In this document: positions 1-10,600 of the stretch, piece after piece
Layout of the letters: each line of letters opens with the position of its first letter
How positions within the stretch are numbered: the stretch's first letter is position 1
Origin: CANLBN01 sp050633825
GTDB taxonomy: Bacteria > Pseudomonadota > Gammaproteobacteria > Pseudomonadales > Cellvibrionaceae
Length of the DNA: 64,000 nucleotides
Assembly: GCA_050633825.1 (NCBI GenBank)
Contig: JBOEHG010000006.1
Span: 1 to 64,000, forward strand
Direction: 5' to 3'
Made by a program: the position numbers and the translations under genes
The notes under the pieces: model-generated
The model's input: the letters and a program-made list of their open reading frames with translations, nothing else
Databases searched by the model: none
Told to the model about the DNA's origin: nothing

Positions 1-1002
1 AAATAATTGCAAAGGATCACCATAGCTACCCACTAGTACGTCAAGGTCTCCATCGACATCGTAGTCAACGAAAACTGGTTTTGCATCGCTTATTTCAGGC
101 TCGATTTCGCTAAATGTATCAAAACCATCCACTATTTCGTAAGTACCCGCATTGTTATTAAAATAATGGATTTTGCCTGTGTTATCACCAATAAACAAAT
201 CGTGATCACCGTCGCCATCAAAGTCTGCAAAATGAGGTGCACTTTCAGTACCATCTATGATTAATCCTAATGTATTAAAAGGTACTTCATTATAGGAATC
301 TCCGTCCTTTGCAAAGACGCTAATTCTGCTATTGGTTTCGCCGGCGACCAAATCCACATCACCATCAAAATCCACATCGCCAAATGACAGTCTGATGTAA
401 TCATCCGTCTTAATGGCAGACAAAGGATGCATCGTCTCAGTAAACATACCGCCATCATTTTCAAGGTAGTATATATCGCCGTCTTTGTTTCCAACTGTGA
501 GGTCGAGGTCTCCATCACCATCTACGTCGAAAAGCGCGGGAGCTGCGTCATTATCTTCACCGCTGAGGGCAACTGGGCCCATATTTATCATCTCTCCATC
601 CTCATTCTGATAAAATAACAACTCACTGGTAGTTCCAATAAACGCATCGATGTCTCCGTCGCCATCTACATCACCAAAGGCAGGACTGATATTACTTGCG
701 AATGAAACTGTATCGAAGGGATCATTTTCACCTACTATTGCAACATAGGTACCGTCCTCGTTCCTCAAATAGCGCAAATCACCGTCATCGACTCCAATAA
801 ATACATCTAGATCACCATCTGCATCGTAGTCAACGAAGGAGGCAATCAAATCAACGTTATTTGAGGAATCAAATACTTCAGGAAGACCTAGATCCAGCGG
901 AAATTGCTCAACCGAGCCTTCTTCAAAGGCAGATCCGGTATTTTCAAAATACCTCAACGCTTCCGTCCTAGCCGTCTCTTTATTATCTGCTTCTGAAAAC
1001 AA
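1..1002 (-). CDS. FG-GAP/VCBS repeat protein, partial at both ends
   Basis: An uninterrupted minus-strand frame runs from the left window edge to at least 1002, staying open to 1074 where a TGA is met. It encodes repeated calcium-loop units of the form D-x-D-x-D-G-D-x-D (for example DYDADGDLDVFIG, DVDGDGDIDAFIG, DVDGDGDLDLTVG, DFDGDGDHDLFIG), spaced about 55-65 residues, with YFENTG-like turns. This is the FG-GAP/VCBS beta-propeller family, normally secreted or cell-surface and Ca-binding. No ATG and no signal peptide precede the first repeat; only a TTG at 1002 could serve as start. The recombinase gene begins in the opposite direction within 40 bp. The 5' part therefore looks lost by recombination. 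The 3' part lies outside the window. Confidence 0.75.
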   Translation of the reverse strand, partial: MFSEADNKETARTEALRYFENTGSAFEEGSVEQFPLDLGLPEVFDSSNNVDLIASFVDYDADGDLDVFIGVDDGDLRYLRNEDGTYVAIVGENDPFDTVSFASNISPAFGDVDGDGDIDAFIGTTSELLFYQNEDGEMINMGPVALSGEDNDAAPALFDVDGDGDLDLTVGNKDGDIYYLENDGGMFTETMHPLSAIKTDDYIRLSFGDVDFDGDVDLVAGETNSRISVFAKDGDSYNEVPFNTLGLIIDGTESAPHFADFDGDGDHDLFIGDNTGKIHYFNNNAGTYEIVDGFDTFSEIEPEISDAKPVFVDYDVDGDLDVLVGSYGDPLQLF

Positions 1003-1039
1003 GAAAAAGTTAATAGAAGCAAAGAAGACATTAGGGCAA

Positions 1040-1996
1040 ATGATTTTTGGACCTGATGGTGTGGCAAATAAGGATCAAGATTATGAAATAGGATTTATTT
1101 CTGAGCGTCGCCCCAGTCAGACATATTTGGCTGCTATTGAAAAAATGAGTAGGGGAGTTTTATCTGAGTTATTAGATTTGCCTCTTTATTCATTGTCTCC
1201 AGACCAGGTTAAAATTGTTTATTTACGGCAATCTGTAAAAGGTAAATCAGTTGCCAATAATGCGATGAGAATATTACGTTCTGTATGGAATTGGGCGCAG
1301 CTAATGCACACTGATTCTGAGTTGTTTGTTAGAAATCCAGTCAGCCTGGCAATGAGGCAACTCGGCGTTAATATCAATAAAACCAATAGGCGTAATTCTA
1401 GACTTTTCGATGAAGACTTTGGGAATTACTTAAAAGCGGTATTAAAACTAAATCAATACGATCACACATCGGCATTTCGGAATGGGCGTGATTCATTGCT
1501 ATTTATGTTATTTTCTGGGGTTAGGTTAACAGGCACGATAACTATAAAAATCAATAACATTGATATGGAGAGAAAGGTCTTTACCATTATTAAGAAAGGG
1601 GGTGATGAAGCTTGCTTACCGTTAAATACAGTAACAGAAGCACTTGTTCGTAATCGTTTGAAGAACCTACCTGAAAATATAGAATATTTATTCTCTAGAA
1701 TAAACGGTTTGGGGCATTATTCAGGTACGAGAGCTTCTAGAAGAAACATCAGTGAGTTATGTGGTATATCGATGACGAATCATGATTTACGCCGCACTTA
1801 CAAAACGATAGGGGCTGAGTTAAATATGAACTCGACGATTATTGATGAATTATTATGCCATTCTAGAGAGGGTGTAGATGCTCACTATATACACCCCTCA
1901 ATGGAGAGCTTAAGAACAGGAAGTCAACAGATAGCTGATTATATATTGGCCAAGTCTCGGGTTGATGTTGTTAGTGAGTTGAGTCTATCTTGGTAG
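1040..1996 (+). CDS. Tyrosine recombinase/integrase, probably missing its N-terminal arm-binding domain
   Basis: 318 aa. A SAM-like core-binding domain (about 15-110) is followed by a catalytic domain with Arg162 (SGVRLTG), a Lys in the beta-hairpin (IIKKGG), the H248-D-L-R251-R box, a degenerate second box (LLCHSREG) and Tyr283 (AHYIHP). All core catalytic residues can be placed, so the enzyme may be active. The family often carries an N-terminal arm-binding domain of about 80-90 aa, which is absent. The plus frame stays open upstream of the ATG into the truncated FG-GAP gene, so the N-terminus may have been lost at that junction. It may have mobilised the neighbouring 2.2-12.3 kb operon. 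The true start is uncertain. Confidence 0.8.
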   Translation: MIFGPDGVANKDQDYEIGFISERRPSQTYLAAIEKMSRGVLSELLDLPLYSLSPDQVKIVYLRQSVKGKSVANNAMRILRSVWNWAQLMHTDSELFVRNPVSLAMRQLGVNINKTNRRNSRLFDEDFGNYLKAVLKLNQYDHTSAFRNGRDSLLFMLFSGVRLTGTITIKINNIDMERKVFTIIKKGGDEACLPLNTVTEALVRNRLKNLPENIEYLFSRINGLGHYSGTRASRRNISELCGISMTNHDLRRTYKTIGAELNMNSTIIDELLCHSREGVDAHYIHPSMESLRTGSQQIADYILAKSRVDVVSELSLSW

Positions 1997-2192
1997 CCCT
2001 AAAGTGAGACTGTATAAATAATGGACAAGCAATTGTGAATCAAATATGGCATGGAAATCGTTTTTTATGATTTTGCTAAATGTTTCATTCCGATCATGTT
2101 AACTGCTCATACGCTTTTAAGAGGTTACTCTAGCCTCTTAATTCTTATATGATAGAGCTCTATTATATGTGAATTAAAAAAGTAGGAAGTCG
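1997..2192 (+). promoter_or_regulatory. Intergenic region with hairpin and palindrome upstream of the four-gene operon
   Basis: No gene. It holds an interrupted inverted repeat AAGAGG (2119-2124)/CCTCTT (2134-2139), then a perfect 12-bp palindrome ATAGAGCTCTAT (2152-2163) about 30 bp before the operon start. A -10-like TATGAT overlaps the palindrome's left edge. The positions suit a promoter with an overlapping operator, but this is inference. The ribosome-binding site AGGAAG lies just before the ATG at 2193. Confidence 0.4.
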
Positions 2193-4025
2193 ATGGACAA
2201 TAATAATGTTAAACCGCGCTGGATTCGAGATCTACTACGATTCGCACCTTTAAAAAGTCAATTTGTGTTAACTGGAAATATACGTGATTTTCAACTTCGA
2301 GAGACTGCTCTTGGCAGTTTCGTCTGGCATAGTCTGGAGGAGTACCTAGCTCTAGAGTTAAAGGAATATGGCTATGACGCTGTTGTTTTGTTTGATCCTG
2401 TTGCGGGATTTTCGTTTCCAGCTATTCTAGGTCTTACTGCGGAAGTCCAGGAAGAAGTTTCTAAAGCCGGTGGCTTTGATTCTACATCCGAATGTGCTGT
2501 CAGTCTGCCAGATTTCTCGCGAGTTTTAGAAAACCTCTCCTCAAGATGTCAGCGTTCTGTAGCACTCCTTGTAAATTTTTCGTCTCAATTAGTGGTTCAG
2601 GCAGAAGGTCTGAATAGAAACGAACATGATGCTTTTACTAAAGCGTTAGTGGCTTCTCACAAGGCTCGTTCGAAACCAGTAGGTGATCCGCCAAAAGCAT
2701 TTTATAACACAGTTGTGTGGATAGCGGGTAAAGAGGGAGACCTTCCGGATTGGTTGATTGTAGAGAATCCTAAAATTAGAAGCATCCCAGTAAGCAAGCC
2801 AGATCATAATGTAAGACGTGTGTTTGTTCCTGGGCTCTTACAAACACTATCCGGTTATGATCAACTCGGTGAAGAAGAAAAAGAAGGTGCGACAAATGCA
2901 TTGGTTGAACAAACGGAAGGATTCCTCCTCCTTGATTTGGTAGCGGTTATCGAATTGGCTCGTGCCGAAGATATTCCTGCCGGTGAAATATCGGATGCCA
3001 TACGAAGGTATAAAGTCGGTGTAACGGAAGATCCCTGGAAGAAAATTGACCGTCACAAAATACGAGATGGGCAGGCTTTTATTAACAGGCGTGTAAAGGG
3101 ACAAAAACACGCTGTTACTCACATGCTAGATATTGTTAAGAGAGCGATAACTGGCGTCGGTTCTGATGGCAGAGGAGGCCGACCGAGAGGGGTCGTGTTT
3201 CTCGCAGGGCCTACTGGTGTGGGCAAAACAGAATTGGCCAAGACAGTCACAAGCTTGTTATTTGGTGATGATAATGCCTATATTCGCTTTGATATGTCCG
3301 AGTTTAGCGCAGAACATTCTGATCAACGGCTTATCGGTTCACCTCCTGGATATGTCGGTTATGATGTGGGTGGAGAGTTAACAAATGCTATTAGGGAGAA
3401 ACCTTTTAGCGTTGTATTGTTTGACGAAATAGAAAAAGCCCACCCTCGAATTCTCGATAAATTTCTTCAGGTTCTTGATGACGGAGTACTAACCTCTGGA
3501 CGAGGGGAAAAAGTTTATTTCTCAGAAACGTTTATTGTGTTCACATCAAATTTAGGCATTTATAAACAGCTTAACGATGGGTCTCGTGTTGCAAATGTTA
3601 CTGCTGAAAACACTTACGAAGAGGTTGAATTGCAGGTAAAAGAAGAAATTGGTAATTACTTTAAATTAGTATTGAACCGCCCTGAAATATTGAATCGAAT
3701 TGGTGAGAATGTTATTGTTTTTGATTTTATTCGCCACGATGTCGCTAAAGAAATTTTTCATTCAATGATGGGCTCTATCTTAAAAGGGTTATCTGATAAT
3801 CAAAAAATCAATATTAGCCTATCGACTGAAGTTGAGTCCAAACTTGAAGAACTTTGCTTGGAAGATCTTGCCAATGGTGGCCGTGGAATACGCAATATGA
3901 TAGAGGCGTATTTTGTTAATCCTTTATCAAGGGCATTGTTCGATGAAGATGCCTCGCCAGGAGAAACTTATACAGTTAATGGCCTGGAACTTGACGAATC
4001 TGGCGCGAAACTAAATCTTAGTTAA
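2193..4025 (+). CDS. ClpB/ClpA-like AAA+ ATPase, first gene of putative defence operon
   Basis: 610 aa. The N-terminal half (1-280) has no canonical P-loop and starts with a characteristic stretch (RWIRDLLRF, then FVLTGNIRD). The second half is a Clp/Hsp100 D2-type AAA+ module: Walker A GPTGVGKTEL (about 339), the pore region (GSPPGYVGYDVGG), Walker B VVLFDEIEKAH (about 407), sensor 1 FTSNLG (about 450), an Arg-finger segment (NRPEILNRIGENVIVF), and a D2-small domain ending the protein. There is no ClpP-binding loop or N-domain that I recognise, so it is not a housekeeping unfoldase. It is probably an ATP-driven remodeller in a conflict system. It is followed after 18 bp by the radical SAM gene. 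Confidence 0.85.
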   Translation: MDNNNVKPRWIRDLLRFAPLKSQFVLTGNIRDFQLRETALGSFVWHSLEEYLALELKEYGYDAVVLFDPVAGFSFPAILGLTAEVQEEVSKAGGFDSTSECAVSLPDFSRVLENLSSRCQRSVALLVNFSSQLVVQAEGLNRNEHDAFTKALVASHKARSKPVGDPPKAFYNTVVWIAGKEGDLPDWLIVENPKIRSIPVSKPDHNVRRVFVPGLLQTLSGYDQLGEEEKEGATNALVEQTEGFLLLDLVAVIELARAEDIPAGEISDAIRRYKVGVTEDPWKKIDRHKIRDGQAFINRRVKGQKHAVTHMLDIVKRAITGVGSDGRGGRPRGVVFLAGPTGVGKTELAKTVTSLLFGDDNAYIRFDMSEFSAEHSDQRLIGSPPGYVGYDVGGELTNAIREKPFSVVLFDEIEKAHPRILDKFLQVLDDGVLTSGRGEKVYFSETFIVFTSNLGIYKQLNDGSRVANVTAENTYEEVELQVKEEIGNYFKLVLNRPEILNRIGENVIVFDFIRHDVAKEIFHSMMGSILKGLSDNQKINISLSTEVESKLEELCLEDLANGGRGIRNMIEAYFVNPLSRALFDEDASPGETYTVNGLELDESGAKLNLS

Positions 4026-4043
4026 ACAAAATAGAGTTTAAGG

Positions 4044-4685
4044 GTGAAGATAGCAATTTCAAGAATGCATTACCCTGTCACTTCACTAGGTCCTGGGAAA
4101 AGGGTTGGCTTATGGTTTCAAGGATGCTCACTTAGGTGTGAAGGTTGTATCTCCACAGATACCTGGGTTCACGAAAAAAATAAGGTCGATATCTCTGAAG
4201 TATTCAATCTACTTGATATTTGGCTGCCTAAATCTGACGGTATAACGATTACCGGTGGAGAGCCTTTTGACCAACCAGAACAATTAAAGCAAATTCTTAG
4301 ACACTGTCGGGACTATTCTCATATAACCACCTTCGTTTATTCAGGTTACTCGCTGGAAAAGCTGTCAACGCACCTAAGATTAATGAAGAATTCAATAGAT
4401 GTATTAATGGCTGATCCTCTGAATATTTCTCAGCCGCAAAGTAAACCACTTCGCGGGAGTGATAACCAAAGGTTAGTTGCTTTTTCTAATGAAGGAGATT
4501 CAATGATTAGACAAATTAACCAACAGCCCATTGAAGACAAGCCTTTGAATTTTGCATTTGATGGAGATACCGCCTGGTTTGCTGGAGTACCCAAGAGAGG
4601 TGATATTTCTAGAGTGGTGCAAAAAATTCAAGAGAATGGGATTGAAGCTAAATCAGTTGAAGATAAAAAAGCGATATACAAATAA
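4044..4685 (+). CDS. NrdG-like radical SAM protein in putative defence operon
   Basis: 213 aa from a GTG start with AAGG just upstream. The [4Fe-4S] motif C28-x3-C32-x2-C35 (FQGCSLRCEGC) is intact, and the SAM-contacting GGEP is at 71-74. Size and motif layout resemble the activases of anaerobic ribonucleotide reductase and queuosine-type 4Fe-4S single-cluster proteins. No glycyl-radical enzyme is nearby, so an NrdG role is unlikely. The gene lies between an AAA+ ATPase and a kinase-helicase-nuclease with gaps of 18 and 2 bp. It may modify a nucleotide or a partner protein in that system. The substrate cannot be deduced. Confidence 0.85.
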   Translation: MKIAISRMHYPVTSLGPGKRVGLWFQGCSLRCEGCISTDTWVHEKNKVDISEVFNLLDIWLPKSDGITITGGEPFDQPEQLKQILRHCRDYSHITTFVYSGYSLEKLSTHLRLMKNSIDVLMADPLNISQPQSKPLRGSDNQRLVAFSNEGDSMIRQINQQPIEDKPLNFAFDGDTAWFAGVPKRGDISRVVQKIQENGIEAKSVEDKKAIYK

Positions 4686-4687
4686 CA

Positions 4688-7600
4688 ATGAGTGAGCTCA
4701 TACGAAAATGTCCAAAATGTAAATCGGAGCGCTCTCCAAGCGAGATACGCTGTGAAAACCTTGTTAAAGGAATTCCCTGTGGCTGGATTCTTTTTAACGA
4801 GCCCCTAGTTAATCCTGCGGCGGAGCAGGTTGTTGCAGAAGAAGTAGACCGGGGAGAAAGCGGTCCTGTAACGAGCCAGAGAGTATGTGTGGAGGGACAC
4901 CCTGTTGAAGATGACGACATCATATGCCTTGTTTGCGGTAGCGATATTATTGAACCGGGAGCAAATGATTCGACCAATTATATTGGAGAGGTCGTTGAAG
5001 GTTGGTATATCGAAGAGCAAATTTTTCAGGAGTCGGAATCAGAAGATTATTTTGTCGTAAAAGGTGGTGGAGATGATAGAAAGGCGTTCATGATTCTCTA
5101 TAAGGATAATTATGAGCCCGATTCAACTATCTATCAGACAATGGAACGGATGGATCGTGATCATTTGCCTGACTTGATCTTGACAGGTAGATGGCATAAC
5201 CGCTCTTATGAAATTCATGAATGGATCAATTATGGATCATTAGTAGATACAGCGTTTACCGGCCCAACAAATATAGACGCCTTAAAAGAAATTATATTTG
5301 AGATCGCGAAAGCACTGAGAGATTTCGCAGAAGTTGGTCTTAGGCATAGAGATATAAATCCAAAGACGATTCTTTTGAGACAAAGACAGCCATTGGATTT
5401 GGTTATTACGGATTTTGGTTCAGCACGTTTATCGGATTTTGATCTGGACGTTATTTCGCCGTTAACCTTGACCCAATACTCGGCGCCAGAAGCTATTGTT
5501 GGCGCTATAAGTGCTGCGTCTGACTGGTGGAGCTTGGGGATGATTGTTCTTGAACAAGTGACCAATGGCGAATGTTTTCGAGATGTCAATGAAAAGGCTT
5601 TTTTGATTCACGTTGTTACGAGAGGCGTTAATCTTCCAGATAATCTTGCACCTGACATTGAAAACCTTCTTAATGGCCTGCTTGCTAAAGACCCTTTGCA
5701 GCGATGGCAATGGGAAGAAGTTGAGCGATGGCTTAAAGGCGAGAAAGTTGAGCCCCCTCAGAAACTGGTTTCAAAGGATGTAGACTTAGGCGTTCCGGTA
5801 ATACTGGGTGAACAGCGTTTTTTTTCGCCTGAACGGTTTGCATTAGCTGCTGCTGAGTCTTCCAACTGGGAAGAAGCGGAACACCTTTTTGTTAATGGCG
5901 AGCTGTTTACTTGGTTAAAGGAACACCAGTATGACTCAGATAAATTAGCATTGCTCAATCGATTAAATGCTAGAGACGATATAGAACCTCAATATAAATT
6001 TGCACTTGTTTTAATGGTGCTTAATGATGCTCTACCCCTTACACAACAAGGGATCATTATCACTCCAGCATGGTTAACACAAAATCATAGAGAAGCATAC
6101 AGCCTAATTTTTGGTCCTGTTCCAACTATATTGGAAGAAATGTCCAGAGAAACTTGGTTAGTTTCTTTAAAGTACCGAGGAGAAAAAGTACTTGATAGAG
6201 CAAAAGTGTTAGAAATTGATTTAGATGATTTCCTTTATCGACAGTATTCAATTATTTCCTCGAGAGCTAATCTGGAGGCAGAAGAAGAAATATTGAGAGA
6301 GGCTTATCCCGATACAGATCATGCGGGATTAAGCTCCTTAATGATGAAACCTCGCTTAAATGAAGAAGATTTAATTGTACTTCTTTGTGCTAACAGAAGT
6401 CAGTTGACGCCACTTTCTTTTGTCGTGGACGAAGCATCTAAAATGGCGAAAAGGATTGGCATTGAATCTTTTAGCAAACCAAAGACTATTGAAATACTTC
6501 GAAAACATCGAAGAAAGATCAGTGAAATACTCGACGAAAGAATTAAAGATTTTTCCCGTTGTGGCATAGAGAAGATCGACGACTGGGCAGATACCTTTCG
6601 AATAGAACGAAGATTATCACTCCAGCGCATCCTAGTATTATTGAGTGTAGACCACCATCTGTGGAATCCTCCAGAGCGCCAGCAATACAAAGAAAATATT
6701 ATTAGATTTTTTGAAAAACGAGTGGTGAATTCTGTTCTTCGGGGGCCATTAGTCCGTCTAACCGTAGGCAAGACCAGCTCTAGAATTGATATGACCGAGT
6801 TGTATTCTGGAAAGAATGAGGCCGAAAATCTGCTCAATTTTGTACTGGATAGATCGGGAACTCCATGCAAAATTGATCCCCAAATATTCTCCGAAAATAT
6901 TGTACTTGAGCAAAGGTTAAGAAGATTAATAAACCAAGCGATTGCATACAGAAGAGATACCGGCATAGATACTATGTATCTGGGCTTTCCCTTTGTATTA
7001 ATGAAGGCGTCATCTATAGAAGGAAGGAAACCACGAATTGCACCATTACTGCTTTGGCCAGTGAAGATTAGCCTTGAGGCTGCACAAGCAGGAAATTATA
7101 CACTTAGTTTTGATAAAGATCGGGAAGAGATAAGACTCAACCCAGCTTTAGAAGGGTTGTTGGGAGCCAAGCAATACGAGAAATATAAATCCTTGAGAGA
7201 TGAGTTGCTTTCTCGTTCCTCGATTCGCCTCCGAGAAGTAATGGAGGTGATGAGCGAGACAGTTGCAGATGTAGGGCTTACAAAACATCCCAGTATCAAT
7301 CTTGACGTAGATCCAGGGCACTTCGAGATTATTTCTTCAGCGGTGATCTTTAATGCAAAGTTTGTAGGTCAGGCGATTAGTGAAGACTTAAGGCAATTAA
7401 GGCAGCTGCCAATTGAAAACACTGCGTTAGAAGTATTACTTAAGGTCGGAGGATTATCTGAGGAAAAAGAAAGTGATCCTCAAGCGTCAGAAGCGTTCTT
7501 TAGCGTTGTGAAATCGGACCCATCTCAAGATATCGCTGTTAAAAGTGCCCGAAAAAGCCCTGGTATTGTTGTAGAAGGCCCTCCGGGTACAGGTAAGAGC

Positions 7601-10600
7601 CAGACAATCGTGAATATCGTTGCTGACTGCATTGGTAGAGGAGAATCTGTCTTAATTGTTTGCCAAAAACAGGCCGCACTTAATGTGGTTAAAAAACGTT
7701 TAGAAGCCGAGAATCTTGAACAGCGAATTTGCGGTGTAATCGATATCAATAGAGATCGACAACCGGTTATCAAGCTTATTAGGGAACAAGTAGAAAGTTT
7801 ATTTAGTGCAGAAGCTTGGGGCCTGACAAATGCCAGGGAGGAAAGAAGGGATTTAATCAAAAAGGTTGATTTGATTGAAAATAAAATTAACAGTTTTGAA
7901 GAATCGATTAGGGCTGTGGATGAGCAATACAAAATTTCATACAGAGATTTAATTTGTCGCCTTCTTGAAATAGAAGAGTCTGGAAGAAATATTGTTAATG
8001 TGCCTGAACTGAGGAATATATTGGAGTCTATTACAGGCAAGGAACTCTACAAGCTTCAACAAGAGTGTTCTTCCCTCTCGCGGGACTGGATAGATTCTAA
8101 TTATGAGAATAGCCCTTTTTTTGGCTTGAAGCAGTTTTTTGTTGATAACGCGGTTCTTGAAAGCTTAAAAATTAGATTAGAAACCTTTAGAGAGGAAGAG
8201 CTGAAAAGGGAACAAATTTTAGCTAAATATCCCGGTAGCTTTGATTGTAACGATGTAGTTACTTATAGCACTTGGGTCAAAGATGCTGTAACTACTTTCA
8301 ATAAAGTAACCTCTGTTGATATTGAAAATATAAATAAGTGGCATGAACTTTTCTTCGACAGCCACGGAAATTCCATTGAGCTTGGATCCGAGATTTACGA
8401 AGAGTTGATTAACCTCAAAAGTGATTTAGAAAAGCCTGATAGAAGAACGCATGATCCGGTATTCTTTGACCCATTAAGAGAAGCACAACCTAGAGATTTG
8501 GCAAAGTTACTTAAATGTTGTGAAAGTTCATTGGCGCCTAAATCCAGCTTTTCATTTCTAAACTTACTCAGGTTGTATCGGACGAAAAAAATCAGGCGTT
8601 ACATTGAGAATTTAGATGGAGTATTCCAAGAAGAAAGGCTACAAAATTTAAAGGCTGCTATTGAGCTAGAAATAAAGGTTAGGCCGCTACGCCTGCGATT
8701 ATTACGAGTGTTTACAAATTTGGAGGGCAAAGGCCAGAAGATTCAAAGAGCAAACTTGTCTGGGTTAAGAGTTTTGTTGGAAGAGACAAAGGATTATCTG
8801 GAAAAAGTAATTGAAGTTGCAGAGCTGTCCGACAAATGCCCACACAAGAACGAAGCTGTTGGGCTTTTCAAACATATTTCTATAGACGCAATAAAAGAAT
8901 TTTTTGCAAAGATGAAGGCCGCTATCATTATAGCCAAACAGAGAGATATTTGTGCAAAAGAGATTTATGGCCTTCGAGAATGGTTCAAAGATGATTGGAT
9001 CGAAAAAAAGAAACAAGATATTTTAGAACATAAAATTCTCTCAAAAACACTCACTAAAATGCTGGAAAATATGAATACTATCCAAGCATTTCAGGCTTTC
9101 CGCAATCGATCATTACAATCCGAAAAAACGGTGTTTACTATATTTTCCAGCCTAAGAAGATACGACGAGGAGCTCAGAAAAACTTCAAGTTTACAAGAAT
9201 GTATTTCTATTATTATTAAAAGAGAGGCAGCGTTAGCCTGGAAGAATAATATAGAACGAAGACATTCTTCGATTATGTTGAGTAAAGAAGACCTAGAGCG
9301 ATTAATCTCTGATCTTGAAACTACATGTTCTGATCTTCTGATTGCCAATAAAAAGGCTCTTGCCGGTGATTTTGATCTCAACTCTATGGGAGCACGAAAC
9401 GACTGGGAATCAATTACCCGATTGCGAGGTCCAAGAACCAAGAAGCTCAGAGAGTTTATGGGATTGGGAAATGACCTTGGATTAATGAAGGTTCGGCCGG
9501 TCTGGTTGATGAATCCGGAAGTTGTGAGTCAGGTTTTACCCTTAAAATCTGGATTGTTTGATGTCGTCGTTTTTGGTGAAGCGTCGCAGCTCTTGGTAGA
9601 TCATTCGATCCCTTCACTATTTCGGGCTAAAAGAGTCGTGATAAGTGGAGATGAAAAACAAATGCCACCCAGTAGTTCCTTTTCCAGAAAAATGGATGCT
9701 GATGACGAAGACGTGCCAGAGGAACTGGATGAGGATATGTCTGAGGCGGAAGCCTCTGCAATCGAGGAAAAATGGAACCAAAAAGAGATTAAAGATTGCC
9801 CGGATTTGCTTGCACTGGGAAGGGCTTCATTGCCTTCAACGACTTTACAAATTCATTACCGTTCTGAATATAACGCGCTGATAGAATTTTCAAATTATGC
9901 CTTCTATTCCGGTCAGTTAAATATCCCGGCTAAACATCCAGTCTCTGAAATCAGAAAAGTGAAGCCGGTGGAAGTAAGGCACATCGGAGGAATTTACCTG
10001 GATCAAACAAACCCAGAGGAAGCAGAAGCTATTTTGGGAGTACTTAAGGAATTATGGTTAGAAAAAAGTGAACCACCAAGTATTGGGGTGGTCACCTTCA
10101 ACTTAAAGCAAGCAGAACTTATCGAAGGGCTAATACAGTTGGAGGCTACAGATAATCCAGTATTTGCTGAGATCTATGCTCGAGAATCTGATCGTCTTCA
10201 GGGTGGTGAAGATATGGGGTTCTTTGTCAAGAACGTAGAAAACGTTCAAGGGGATGAGCGTGATCTCATTCTATTTAGTACTACCTTCGGTTATAACCAG
10301 CACGGTTCATTCCGAAGAAATTTTGGTGCGCTTGGGCATAAAGGTGGAGAAAAGCGATTAAATGTGGCCGTTACTAGAGCGCGTAAGAAGGTTGTTATTT
10401 TAACTTCAATGCCAATTGAGAAAATATCGGATGGCCTGGCAATAGGTAAGAAGCCAAATAAGCCACGAGATTATCTACAAGCTTACTTGCATTATGCAAA
10501 TCAAAAAAGCGAAGGACATATAGATTTGGCGAGGAGAAGTGCAAAACAGTTATCTCAAGTATCTGAAAGTCGGCTAAGTGATGTAAACAATATTGATGCA

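Noticed and set aside
267..521. Minus-strand ORF of 84 aa with ATG
   Set aside because: It lies in another frame of the FG-GAP gene, whose repeats are unmistakable in the longer frame.
2193..4025. Housekeeping ClpB/ClpA chaperone
   Set aside because: Only one canonical AAA+ module is present and the N-terminal half is unrelated to Clp N-domains; operon context is accessory.
4044..4685. Prokaryotic viperin
   Set aside because: The cluster motif and size fit NrdG-like proteins better; the viperin-specific C-terminal region is not recognisable.
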